A stretch of 64,000 nt of DNA, taken from NCBI GenBank assembly GCA_031310005.1, contig CM062380.1:3534001-3598000 (forward strand), written 5' to 3'. The stretch's first letter is position 1. Each line of letters begins with the position of its first letter. This document shows positions 47,501 through 60,454 of this stretch, piece after piece. The notes below the pieces were generated by a model, which was given only the letters and a program-made list of their open reading frames with translations, did not search any database and was not told where the DNA came from. Origin of the DNA: Dactylellina haptotyla. Taxonomy: Eukaryota > Ascomycota > Orbiliomycetes > Orbiliales > Orbiliaceae. A program made the position numbers and the translations under genes.

Positions 47501-50500
47501 TCTACCTGGCGCGCAATATCGGGGTGCATGCTAAGGACAGCTGAGAATTCCTTCCAGATGCCTTCCATACATGAAGCTAGTGATGCAAGCGTAGGTGGCG
47601 GTGGTCAAAGGTAGTTAGCCCCAAATGCCGGCTCTACTGCCGATTTCTATCATCTCACATCATAGCGACCACCACCACCGGACTTTAAAGTTTATTTTAG
47701 GTGGTCGCTCTTGATAAAGTACTTCCCCTTTAGCTACATCATTCGTACTCTAGCGCCGCGGTGAAAGGGGATAAATCGAGAGAAATGGAGCTCGGAACGA
47801 TCCGGATATTCGGGAGGATATTAACATGACGCTCAGTAGTATGTAAAAAAACAAATAAAACTCTAATGTTATCATTTATGAAATCGTATATCATATTTTC
47901 TTCCTGGCTGCTCGCATGCGGCGCTGGTTGCAGCAGGTTGGGATGCCCTTGCTTTCACGGATGGTGGTTACGTTAGCAATCGAATGTCAAGAGAAATGCG
48001 ACGTGTTGTGCTTGATTGACATTTTCGGTGCGAACGCATGTGTGTGTGATTACGAGCTGTTAGGCATGATATGACATATCATATCATAACCGGCATGCAT
48101 TGTGTCTGGCGTTATTGATGTAGGTTTTAGTTTCGAACGCGAATTATACTTTAGATTGATTGGATATAAGAAGTACAGTGATATACTATACATTATCTGA
48201 CTTTCAGAGACTAGATGAAACCGCCGCGATATGTCGCGAATAGATGAATTGGCAGCTGGGGTGAGAATGGGGGGTTGGTACCCACGTGGGAACCGACAAT
48301 GCAGTAGACATGGCCAAGGGCCCTCTCTTTCGCCTCTTTGTCGACCTCGAAATTCCTATTATCCGACGAGGCGGAGTTTACAACCATGAAAATTGCGAAA
48401 CGAAGCTTTGGATAGATGAACAGTTGAATTTAGCCTGCCGCTTACCGAGTTCAGTCATATCGTTAACCCCCTAGCAAGCTACATCACCCTGCAGACTTCA
48501 TTAATCGACAAGTACTTAAGAGTTATGTTATAGAACTATCATAAATTGCAGGCGGATGTGCCTGTTCGTCTAGCTTGAAAGAGTTAAGGTCATATATTTC
48601 CCACAATTATTGCGGCCACACCGTCTATGCCAAGAAAGTGCTAGCGGGCTTCGTATTCAATGTTGAGATTCAAGCCATTTCGTCGATGGTTGAGGTATAA
48701 CGCCAAGAATATAGAAAATGCACGATTGAGAAGGGGAGAAAGTGGTGCGCTGAGCGAACTAACTAATTTAGCGTGAACTCGAGTTTAGCGTCGATTTGTT
48801 AGTGTACCAGCCACTGATTGCAAGCAAACTCTCTTGGCACTGCACAGGATTGTAGCCATCTGTCCCCGGTTCCATGTCAGAGACCTGTCACACAGCTAGG
48901 GCAAGCCAAGGTGCTGAACAGTGTGGAGGGAGAGAGGGCCTGGGGGGGAAATTTTGGCTTTTTCGGTCATAGTCTCCCTCATTGCATACGGGCTGCAGCA
49001 TCAGCGCGCTGGCTGCAGGGAGCTTTGAAGTTATGATGCTCTGTCCCCTAGACCAGGACCGCTTTCCCTCTCATGAAGCGCACAACTGTGATATTAAGGG
49101 CCGCTCAAACAAGACAAGGTTGAGTGAATGAACGAGGCGTGCATGGGGCGAAAAAGGTACCTGCGCATGGTCTCGGGCGGGTGTCACTAACCCCATGGCT
49201 AGTGCCTGCCAGAGGTTGGACCCCAGAGGCCCTGCCAGGAGGCTCGAAAACTCTATCTTTCATCTACATGACACGCTAAAATTCTCTATGTTCATCCATA
49301 TATGTATATTATCTGTAAACTCGGTAATAGCTTGCTGAGATATTAAACAGTGTAATGCAGCATGCAGGTAGCAGAGAGCTAGATATGCTTACAGGGTTCG
49401 TGTTGATTGTAGCATCCTGAGGTTACACTATTCCATCGTCCTTGTTACCTGGCTTGGACCCCGGGGATCGTTTATGAAAGGCTTACCTCAGCAACAAATA
49501 ACACACGGAGGCCGGTAAACGGCATTCTGAACCTTCCCAGTACCGAGGTCTCTCGTTCGGTCGGAAGGGTGTGTGACCTTCGAGTTGATTGGGAGGGTAA
49601 AGCTGATCTGATCGAAATCTTGGACAGAACAGGAGTGGATCGTGGGCATCACTATGGTCTGTATGTCTCATAAATTGCGGCCGATGCTGCATACCGCAGA
49701 TCGAAAAGCAACTTCTCAGTACATGTAGCTTAATGTCAGATTAGAGGCTCGGGTGAGCTTGAGGCCGAGGGCCTTATTTTTTCTCTTTCGAGATAAAAGC
49801 CGACATCGACACGGGAGCTCGCAAGGCCACGAGATGCGAAAGGAATGCAATTGCTGTTTCTTGGCGGTTGCAGAGGTCACACTATATCCCAGTTACATGT
49901 GATTTCTAAAGCATCAATAATATACTCCCTCAGGGTAAGCTTAAGCGTAAGCCCATGTTGCTGATGTCGGTTGACTCGCTCCCAAGGTAGATGCCTCAGC
50001 CGCAACGCATACAAACCAGGGTATCGTTCGTTTTCCACGCCATTGGTTATATGAGCTCACGCAGAAAACAGATCACAATTATTCTTCGCAATTACGCCTC
50101 TTTGGTATTAGCATACCTGATTTCAGGAATAGTAACCGAGCTGGACATAAATATCCTTTGATTTCAACTTGGGCATCCTTGTAACAAACTCGGCGTGTAA
50201 GGTCCCGCTTCTCCCTTAATGCAGGGCAACTTTTTCGGACATGACCTGATATTTGCGTATCTTGCATTTTCATGCACAGGAGAATAAAACAATAATAATC
50301 ACACGAATTAGAGGTCCAGAAATGGAATATCAATACCGTCTTTGTATTCCATTTTCAGTTGCCTACCCAGTAGCATTGTTTGTGTACCGAAGAGACAAGG
50401 ACGCCTTAGATCGCTCCCTGTATCTGTTCAAAGCTTTCCGCCGTGTCCCAAGCCACTGGAATGGAAAATGTTTTAGTTGTTATATCCGCAGCGAATGGCA

Positions 50501-53500
50501 GCCCTGACGGGTGCGTTGTGTCGGCCTCGGCACTCCACAATGGATACCAGAATACCTTAAAGGGCAATTCGCGGTTGATTTGCCTTATCATCTCCGCATT
50601 TTGTGAATTGAGACAGGGCGCGCGCACGGGTATCTGGAAAATCGAACCGGCTCTCGGGTCTCAGATCGCACGTTTTTAGTAGAAATGAAATTTACGAATT
50701 AAATTTATTCAATATTTTGGCAGGATTGCAGGAGGAAAACAAGGCGTCACGCCTAGTATGATTAAAATTTCCTTGGCAAGAAAACGGGCTGAAGTTGTTC
50801 TGTGAGCGGACGGAATTAAGAGGAGCATCGTCGATTGCAATACTGGGGTCCGGAGACGGATTTCATTTCCAATCAATCAGATACTTAGGTATCGAAACCC
50901 TATTTCGAATATTTCTGTTGCATCGCATTTCCCTCTGCAGATCTGATGCCTGAAGGAATCGGCCATCGCGACGGGCGCACCAGCAGAGCAATGACCACCG
51001 AGATTTCGTCGAGGCGGTCCAACCCTTGCTTGCGGAGTTTTGCACCCACTTGGAACCTCACATATACCCGCCGTAGATGTGGAGAATCCTAGCACTAGAT
51101 GTGGATCCCTCAAGGCCGCTTGGGTTTTGGGTATCGGGCGCCGACCCCGGCCGATATATTTGAGCTTTACTCACGGCGTGCTGGATAGAGTGCTTTCCGA
51201 TCGAGTCTGAGTGCCGGGCTGCTTTGTAGGTGGAGGAGCTAGGTGCTGAATGTGGGCCCACATACTTTTGTGCGACCGTACCAACCCAATCTCTCGACAC
51301 CCCAGTCTCAGCATGCTAGCAAAAAGAGGCTTGCGGTAGATCTGAGATTTACGACCCAATCAACCGGTGACAATGACGGTCGATTATTTGGTTGATTCGG
51401 CAATCGTCGCCGTTTTGTAGAGATGTCCCGTGCTCGCAGCTTTGGGCTGCTGTGTGGCTTTTGGAGACAATGCAAAGGTTAGGAGATATCATAAAAATTG
51501 TCGCAACATGTGTCGTTACATTTTGGCGACAAAATAACGTGGCGGTCCAGCTCGTTTCTTTTTTCCCGATCGAAAAACGGTTCGCAATTTTTGGGGCTTT
51601 TCAATCTGCACGAAGTTTCAGGTTTCTAATTCTGGTGGCTTGCTTCACAGTAAAAACGTGGTTGACCATCCTGCCGGCAAATGATACCCGTTGAAACTCG
51701 AGCCTTGATATGCCGTCCTCGTGCAGCTGGCGTTCAAATGTTTGGTATGTGTGTGACCTGTCAACAATTTAGCCAGTTCCAGTCACCAGGACTGGTTAAG
51801 ATCTGTCCCAAAGCTCAGGATCCGTGCGGGTACCACCGCTGCATGCGACTTGCTGTGTCCCGTATCGTGCTGATATTTCGAACCCACAGCACAGCTCCGG
51901 TGGAGAGACAGCACACAAAGTCGGCGACCCTCCACGGTTCGCTCTACCAATTAAACGGTCAAGCGTGCGTATATGCAGAGATTGAACAATTTTAGAGATA
52001 CAACGCAGAAGGTACGCTCCGAATAGCTCACATTTGCGTTGTTCAAAAGACTGAATTCATCACGCATGATGCAGATGACGCATGGCGCTCTGCATTCGAA
52101 TATCTCGGCTTATTTTGCTCCCAAGCCCTAACTTGAAAAGGATATTTTGGCCAAGAGTTTCACCTTTCGCACGAACTTTTGTGATTTTAAAACCGCTGTA
52201 TTGCCTAAACCCCGTCGACGCCGCAAACGCCTGACCAGATTCCCGGTCAGCTCCTAAGATCCTGTGAATATCGAATATCATATTCTCCGATCTAAATCAT
52301 AACATGTTGCACTCAGATATTGGCAGCAATGGCTAGCTCATATTGGTGGAAATTTAGAAAGACTAATCTGCGGGCTGAATGAAAATGTTCAAAACAGGAA
52401 TTTAATGTTTCCTTTTCCTTTCTTTTCCGCAGTGTGCCGATTATCCGGTCATCTGAACATTGTCTGGAACCCGCGACCATTAATTTCTCCCTCACGCACT
52501 ATTTTTGCTGGTACTTTCATCAAGTTCGCTCGAGCGTCTTACTTCCACCTTGTAGATACGATACAGTACCACTAGGTATCGATGAAAGCGGACACTTTTT
52601 GAATCATTTGGACAGGTAGCATTCCTGTATCTTAATCTATTTCGTCTCCTAAATATCGATGCGGTGGCAGGGAAAATTTTTGCCAAAGCTCGGACACATC
52701 TTTAATAGTAACAATTTGCTTCGAAGGTATCATAGGACATGCATGGTGTGGGATTAGACAGGTTCATGGGACAGAGGAAACATGTATCCAGGAAGAGAAC
52801 CCGTAACCCGCGTGTACAGCTAGACCGTGTTCGACCAAACTGCCAATATACCTTACATAATGTCTACCAGCATCCAGCTAGTCGAACCTTCGCAATACAT
52901 CTCATGATGACGGCAATACTTTGCTAAGAGCAGGCCCTGTCAATGTCCGGAAAGAAAAAATGCAAAGACGTTGCTGCCTGAAACTCCCTTGGGCCTAGCC
53001 GAGCCGCTTCTGCATCCTGGATTGATAGCCCATCAACATCGGACGAGACCGAGTGTTAATCGCGAGGGAAAACATGTACATTCGCATGTTACACACGAAC
53101 TTCCTCTAATCTAAAATCCAATATATCCCATGCGATTTGTCGAATTTACATCATATTAATATATTCGGTATCAATAATAGAGCGAAAGAGCCGGGCCACT
53201 CATCAGACTCCCACTCCCTCCTATCTTTCCCCCCCTTCCCCTCCCCAATCACGGAACGACGGCGTCACACCGGACATGTACAATGCCACGTTCCAAATAT
53301 CCGAAGGTGATATTTGTCTTGCTTACCAATACACTTCAAACCGTCGATATTGGGGTTCGTGCACGGCTATTCCTCGGTTGAACCGCTCGATATTAATTCC
53401 TGGCGGACGTTTATCCGTATTGGGCTCGATTCTGGCCACATTTGGGTCTGTGGATAATACCCGGGCCTTGGTCGTCGCCGCCTCGACCAGTAGATCTGCC

Positions 53501-56500
53501 TTGTCTTTCCTTGTGAGGTCCTAGATATGGCCGTTCGTGATGATTCATGATGAGAGGACCCCATCGCGGGGTGAAACCACTCCAGTACATCGGATCTGCG
53601 ATGCCCGGGGTTCAATGTTTAATTTTCTGCAGAGCCCCCCGGACCGTCGGTGTCAAATAGCTGGCCGATGCGGTATTGGCTATTTAGGGTTGTCGCCCTC
53701 GGAGCCCGACTTCTTGGAGCCGCCGGCGCGGAGTGTCGTCTCACAAGGTACAAGACGATACATCTCCTTGGCTCGTATTGCCGGCCGCTTAAATGAGGCA
53801 CAGGCGTAACAAATACGCTGGAAAGAGTGCTTGGTAATCTTGGTAATCTTTACTTTAATATATATAGTGCTATGATAAGCGTCTTATTTTGCCATCCAAA
53901 TCTCTACAAAACCACTACTAATATCTAATAAGTACGCTGTAAATGCGTGCTGTTTACTTATCTTCTGACTATTGAAAGAGCTTAGTGGCGGCTTATGAGC
54001 GCGTTAGCGGTCACAGAGATTAGTAGTATGCTAATGGATACCTGACACATGTCGATCGGCGGACGATATCAGTGGGGCCGGTTTCTCGGTTTACTTGTCG
54101 GGTCTGTTTCTGAGTGGAGAGAAGTTGGAGCGATTCTCTGGGATGCTCGAATATGAATCAGGAGGTCTTGGTGCGACCAATAACGATAGTACAAGCAGCG
54201 CGGAAAATAGAAGCAAGAAGAGAGAACGAGCGGATGTATCAGTAATACGAGTGCGCTTGCCCGTGATACGTTACGTCCCTCAGGCGAGAGATCGAATTAC
54301 AATCTTAGAAAGTGGATCATAACAAGAAGCACCCAGAGTGGGGAACATTCCCTTCGAAATTACTTTTGATGTCATGGTCTAGAATTCAAATCTCATCTCT
54401 CTCCTCTAATTATTTTCCAACATCACCAACTGCCTGCGCCGCCCCCCTCTTCGGCATCGTCATGGCACAACCTTGCTTTGTTAGGTTTTCCCGCCCGAAG
54501 AAACCTCCTTCTGCTCCGGCTCTAGATTGAGGGATTAGAGGGCACTATTAGATGCCGTGTCCATGTTTCGGCCACCCTTTTTACCCTACTCTCCCGAAGG
54601 ACTAGCACCGCTGTAACGTGAATGGCGTCGTTGAGGGGAGCATGGGGTGTGCTCAACATTTGCAACATCATCGCTGTCCATATGCATCGACATTTCCGCC
54701 ATCCCAGATGCAATCAAGAGCACTCGAGCTCCTGCAGCAGCCAGACATTTAGTGGCGACCCACTCGACAGGCCTGTGCTTTTTTTCCCTGCCGTCTTCGA
54801 GTTTTCTCCAAGCTTCTTTTCGATAAACAACACAAAGAAGGTTGTTCCAGTTGATGCGAGAAACAGAGACAAAGTTCAATTTTGATCCCTCGATACTTGC
54901 CGGAACCCATGGTTCCGCTACGATCATTCGTTCAATCCGGACATCACCAGAAAGCCACTAAACGGGCACGGATGGGAATAGGAGGTTTCGAGTCAGGGCG
55001 TGCAGTCAAATGTCTCAAAGGGCATCTCGTCAACTTCCGCTCTTCATGTCTTTGATATTGGTGGCTTGGCGTATAAGTTTGTTGCAGTTTTATTTCCCTT
55101 CTCTGCAGACAAAAGTAAGGCGTACCGCCAATTGCGAGAACCCCGACAGAAAAAAAAAACCTCAAAAGTATTTGCATCGAGTCGTGCATATAGGAGGTAC
55201 AATTCACATTCCATCGAAGCACACAGCGATAATTTCGCACAGATGAATTGGGTCTTGGCAAATGCATGTTTCGTTCAGCTTTCGGTTGAAGAAACCCAAA
55301 CAATGGCTGAAATTTCGACTTTCCCGCACCCGAATTCGAGTTCTTTAAGCCGTCGCCGCACGATGGATATTGCCGATTCGACAGCTTCGACAGCTGCCGT
55401 GCATGTATTCCCCTTCTCGAATATCCGTCCGGACGGTAAATCAACTTTTTGGCGGGTTTCAAGCCAAGACACCACGCACCCAATGCGATCCGCACGCTGC
55501 AGCAAAGTCGGCGGGGCAGCTCTACGAGGAACGTATTCAATGCATTGCGTAGAGTTTACCTATTGGTACCAGACCGTCGATTGACCGACAGTTACAAAAG
55601 AAATTTAGGCGCCAGTTGGCGAAAGATACTTATGTTCCCGTAGGAATCTTGATACCCGAAGGCCTCCCAAAAGCACTAAAAAACCAGAAAAATTGCGCTG
55701 GATGGGCCGCCTGTGCGGATTAGGTAAACTTTTCCGGGTGGGTCCTAAGAAATCATCACTACGTACCTGAGAGATCTGCTGGCTGACCTCTACAGAGTAT
55801 TTCAGATCTTAACTCCAGGTATCCTTTTTGAGATTCCCCACCGAGTGGCAATTACCACTTGGTGTGCCGCAGAACGCCGCCACCGAACTCCGGCCCGTGC
55901 CCCAGGGCACGGAGGGAAGCTGCCGCACAGGCCGCACAATATGCCGGCGACCACCGCATCTGCGCCACTCTTCACAGCTTTTTTGCCAGCGCACAGCGCC
56001 GTTACATATTTTTTTGACAGGTAGTGCCCTGCCAGCTGTCCACCAATCATTGGATACGTGCAACCTAGGCCAGCGTTGTTACTCAGCAGCGGGCTCAGAG
56101 ATTTCCGATCCGCCCACCGGAGACCTGTCATCATTAGGAAAGCACAACGTCAGCGGGCTCCGCCCGGTCCGACCGGTTTTCGCGTTTCCAACTAAACTCC
56201 GTCGGAGAACCTATCAGCAGACGACAGGTGCTTAGATGGAAATAAAAAGGGATTCGGTTCTATAGCATCATCAGATGATGGGGCGTTTACGGGTGGCTAT
56301 TCGCAGGAGTATTCATGTCTTGTCCCTTTGTCGCCGGCAGGATCACCTGGCCGATGTGGCAGAGCTACCCATAAGGCTCGAAAAATAGCACCTTAACCGA
56401 AAGGAGTGCTTGCTCGTGTGAGTGAGCGACGTCAGTCATATAGCTATAGCGGCCCTCGAGGGTTGGGTGGTACTCGCTTGGTGGGATTGTAGGACCCAAC

Positions 56501-58235
56501 GTTGGGTCGTCCCCCCCATCTGACAGCTCCGAGTTATCCAGCCAGCGCGAACGATGGAAGGGTGAGAGGGAGGAGAGCTCTCTGGTGTAGCACCGGAGTG
56601 AGTTCCCCAGCAACCGAGCATTTGTGTGGTTTCGCTGCCTGCTTCTAAAAATGTCTTTCGCTTCGGGCTTGCGTACATATCAACCATGCATCGGGAGGTA
56701 TGACAAGATACCGGGGATCGACAGGGCAAGACAGCGGATAAGATCTGGGGAGGGCGTGAGGGGTGTTTTCCCCCCAGAGAGGAGAGAATCCTTCCTCCGT
56801 TGAACACACCGCTTTGCCCCATCTCGTGGCTTGACGGGTGCCGCCCAGGAGGAAAGGGTGAAGAAAATTTGTCTCTCCCTTGCAGATGAAGAGGCCAGGG
56901 TGTTCCAGCATGGAATCGAAATGGAAGCGGCAAAGAAGGGCAAGAAAAACGTGTTTGTGCATCTTGCAGGTTGCGCAAGCGTCGTATGCACGGTGCCATC
57001 ATCGGTTCCCAACTACTGGGAATCCCACTTCATTTTTCGACCTTAGGCTCGGCCTTCCCGAACCAGTTACAAATTCGAGAAGGCTCTGGCAAGGTCGTGC
57101 TGGGGGGGATGGATGTAAATTGAAGAGCGCACTCTCCTCCATCCACAACGAATGAAAAGGGTGCGCAGGAGTTAAACGCCACAGATGGTCGACAGGCACA
57201 CCATGAAAGGGGACTTCTTGGGAGATTTGGTATTTCTTTCTCTGCTGGGCGGCTTTTCCCAAGGGATATTTAGAGGCCGGAGATCGCATGGAATTACCGA
57301 ATGTGGACACCTTACATAATGTTGGGTTAGGAGTCGGGTCTAACGGCCTTTAGCTTGCTGCAGTGTTCGGCCGTCCGGCCTATCAGAGCATCGCCAGCGT
57401 CGAAATTTTTTTCGATTCAGCGGACTTTTCCTGACGTTCTTGAGGAACCATTTGCGAAGGCAAAAGCCGGTTGTATTTGCTTCCTAGCGCTAGTTCGGCA
57501 ATAATGCTGCCTGATTACCTAGTGCTTAGATCCTAGGATCCTTTAATATATAATATCGTAGAATAATCATCCGTCCAGCTCAAGGAAACATTCGACTGCT
57601 TCGACGGCAGGCCGACCAGGTGTGTTGCAAGTCGCCGATTGGCCTGTTGATCTTGTGTGTGATAGCCACGGCCAGCTGAACGGGCGCTCGAGCGACAACA
57701 CAAGTCCAACTCGAGCGAGGCCCGAAGCGAGAAAAAAAGTGTTGCCGCATCGATAACTTCAACAAACGCGGGCCTAAATTTTCATTCGCAGAAGGACGCA
57801 AAGGCCTACTCTTTGGACTCCCGGCAGCGTTACCGGTTCCTGACGGACAAAAGCCGCCACGAATACCGAAGCTCTTACGTTGCAACCTCGCCCTAACCGT
57901 GGGTCCTATCCCCTCGGAGAAAGTACCGAATTAGCCTGCTACAGCCAATCGTGGGCCACGCAATCCGTGTTCCGCAAGGTCCGGTACGACGATTGGGCGG
58001 TGGTGGTGACATTTATCAGCCGGTCGCTGCGGGATAACTAAACCTGCGTGCGGAGGCGTTGGGCACGAGGGAGTCTATAGTTTCTCCATTACAACATCGT
58101 TGCATAGCGTATGGGATTGCGTATAAACGTTACGTCGAAAGCACGGCAGAGTAGCAAAAGTATCGCGAGGTATCCACGGATCCGGGCCCCTCGGTCGGTG
58201 GCAAAAGCGCTATATCAAAGCACAGAAAACAAAAA
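44516..58235. other. 13.7-kb gene-free region
   Basis: No supported gene. The first part (to about 45350) is T-rich and probably holds the MedA-homologue 3' region. Frames of 185-198 codons at 54944-55540 (-), 55000-55584 (+) and 56436-57002 (-) overlap open frames on the opposite strand and have no recognisable motif. A pair of plus-strand frames at 53276-53524 and 53537-53809 follows a pyrimidine-rich, promoter-like stretch but is likewise unassigned. No terminal repeats or transposase motifs were seen. Confidence 0.45.
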
Positions 58236-59667
58236 ATGGACTCGATAACCCGGTGGTCCCCTGGGGATTACCTCAATGACCAAGCTGAGACCCGTCGTCC
58301 AAGCTTTGCCTTGGTAATACTGAATCAGCCAATCGTCGATATCGAAGGGTTTACAAGATTATGGAATAATGGTAAGAATACTATTGCATCCCATTTCGAT
58401 CGAACCACCTCCGCATCTACTCCTTGTGCTTTCCATGCATATTATCTATCAATGCTCCGTTTGTGTCCTTGATAGTTGCTCCGCTTTTTCCTTTCGCATG
58501 TACTGGTGCATATGCACCCCCCCATTCTCCGAGTGATGTGCTAATCAACCCGCATCTTTTTTTGAAATCGTGACGAGATATAGCTAGTCTTCGAGTTTGT
58601 GCGGACGGTGGGGCGAATCATCTCTATGCGCTGCGAATTGACGGCGAGGTTGCTGTACGTGAAAGCTTGCCAAAATTCTCCTTCTCTGTTTTTGTTTGAA
58701 AACACACATATTTGCACTCTATTCCCTTCCCGTCCGGCACTGCCGATACCCTTTTTATATCCCACTCTTGTCTCCCTTTTAAGTCCGTCAACCCCCCATC
58801 GGCTTATATGAGGTAATCATATATTAAACGAAAGAAATTTCCTCTCTATTCCATATCGATTCGTAGATCCCGGACTGCATTACAGGTGATTTGGATTCGC
58901 TGCAATCCAAAGTCGGAAACTACTATCGCTCGCTCGGCGTCCCCATTGTGCCGGACCACAGCCAATACGCAACGGACTTTACAAAATCCCTCAACTGGAT
59001 AGCGAGGCAAGAGCAGCTTCATGACTCGAGCGCGAGAGGAGGAGGAATAGGAATAGGAGAAGAAGATATTGTCTCGGATGATGCTGAGGATGACACGAAA
59101 GGAACGGGGAAGCAGCGAATCAACTGGACAGATGGGGGAGAAGTTGCACCTGCGTGGGTGGAACATATACCACTCGACGTGGTAGCTTACGGAGCAACGG
59201 GAGGCAGGGTGGATCAGGTTTTCCATGCAATAGATCAGCTGTTTCGAGCTAGCAAGGAGGCCAGAGAGGGTGGTAGCGGTGGAGATGGAGATGGAAGAGC
59301 AGATGACGGTCTCGACACGAGTGCTAGTGCTGCAGCGTCGCCTGCAGCAGCGAATGCCTTTCGCAGGAAGGTGACTCTTATATCTGAGGCGAGCGTGACG
59401 TTCTTATTGGAGAAGGGGAGGAACGTTATAGAGACACCCTTGAAGCTGTTCGGGAAGACGTGCGGGATGATACCGGTTGCCGGGTCGTCGGTCATCACGA
59501 CCGAGGGGCTCGAGTGGGATCTGAAGGACACCGAGACCCGGTTCGGGGGCATGGTGAGCACGAGCAACCACTTGATGCGGGACCGGGTGGAGGTGAGCAC
59601 GACGGAGCTACTCCTGTGGACTATGGAGATCCGAAGGGCGAAGCCGGTTGTTGAGATTATATCCTGA
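58236..59667 (+). CDS. THI80: Thiamine pyrophosphokinase
   Basis: Three exons (58236-58371, 58584-58654, 58867-59667), with two introns of exactly 212 bp each, give 335 residues. Thiamine pyrophosphokinase converts thiamine and ATP to thiamine pyrophosphate in the cytosol. Family marks run in order: VCADGGANHL at 50-59, the metal/ATP-binding ITGDLDS at 74-80, YATDFTKSL at 103-111, YGATGGRVDQ at 177-186, then GLEWDL at 283-288 and the thiamine-pocket stretch FGGMVSTSN at 295-303. Two low-complexity insertions are not part of the usual fold: an acidic/Gly-rich one at about 120-165 and a Gly/Asp/Ala-rich one at about 196-235. The segment between the DGGAN and GDLDS motifs is short for the family, so the donor at 58655 could be slightly misplaced. 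No thiamine riboswitch was recognised in the leader or introns. Confidence 0.9.
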
Positions 59668-59983
59668 GACTCGGTTCCGCAGGGTCCATAGATATACATA
59701 TATATATATATCTAGATGTTTGGCCATTATAAAAACAAACACATTCTTCAAGCTTGCAAGGTCTACGTAATGTGTTTCACATGCACGTCTCATATAGTAT
59801 GCATTGTGACCAAGTCAGGCAATATCAAAGTATATATACATTCATATATATTCACATATCGATTATCGTGATGTAGTACCGTACTTGACAGAACTCAAAG
59901 TCGACGTTGGATAGATTATTAATTATGGGGCCGTTTACGGACAACACAAAACGAGGGGATCCACCGCCCAATCTGCAACAAGG

Positions 59984-59989
59984 CCTCGG
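59984..59989 (+). promoter_or_regulatory. CCTCGG motif (FarA/FarB-type site)
   Basis: Exact hexamer 466 bp before the thiolase start. Such sites mediate fatty-acid induction of beta-oxidation genes in Aspergillus. One hexamer alone can be chance. Confidence 0.3.
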
Positions 59990-60141
59990 AAGCGCAGGAC
60001 GGTCGGCAGGGTTGGCGGCGGCGGTGGTGAAGCCGGAGGACGGATTATCTAAGCTGTGGCGATTCTCCTCCTTTGCCGCGGTACACAATGCGGCAGGATA
60101 GCATAAAGACATGTGCGTTGGGTGCCTTCCCCATCCGGTTG

Positions 60142-60147
60142 CCTCGG
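60142..60147 (+). promoter_or_regulatory. CCTCGG motif (FarA/FarB-type site)
   Basis: Second exact hexamer, 308 bp before the thiolase start, in the same orientation as the first and 152 bp from it. Confidence 0.35.
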
Positions 60148-60454
60148 CTCAAACGCGCAGAGGAGCGTTCCCCGGATAGCGTTGGCCAAACGACGCCGAA
60201 TTTCTAATCCGCCGCGACGTTGTTAGCCGGAGCCGTCAGCTGGCGGACCTCGTATAACCTCGCGCCCTCCTCAGCACCGTCCTGGCTTCATTTCCTTCTT
60301 TCCTCTCCTCGCACCTGTAGCAATATATATATTTATATACATAATATAGCTGTCGTATAGCTTCGGCCTGCGTGTGACACAGCCTCCCCAGACGGACATC
60401 CGAACTGCAACTACCTTCATCTCCCTCCTCGCCCAATAGCACACCGTCTTCACC

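Larger units (their letters stand above)
59668..60454 (+). promoter_or_regulatory. Promoter region of the peroxisomal thiolase gene
   Basis: 787 bp between TPK stop and thiolase start. It starts with an AT-rich tract (TA repeats at 59690-59712) that likely holds the TPK polyadenylation site. Two CCTCGG hexamers, the core bound by fatty-acid regulators FarA/FarB in Aspergillus, lie at 59984-59989 and 60142-60147. A TATATATATTTATATA-like stretch near 60325-60340 could be the core promoter. Confidence 0.45.

Noticed and set aside
48066-48082. 17-nt palindrome ATGATATG-A-CATATCAT
   Set aside because: Short AT-rich palindrome in gene-free DNA; likely chance and without neighbouring elements.
56436-57002. 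188-codon minus-strand frame
   Set aside because: Two further frames of about 105-110 codons are open over the same bases; no recognisable domain.
32205-58235. Large mobile element filling the gene-free region
   Set aside because: No terminal repeats, transposase or polymerase motifs and no strong AT bias were seen, so there is no support for naming an element.
58236-58300. CTGAGA motif as a possible thiamine-pyrophosphate riboswitch
   Set aside because: It lies inside exon 1 coding sequence of the TPK gene, and the other conserved riboswitch blocks are absent nearby.
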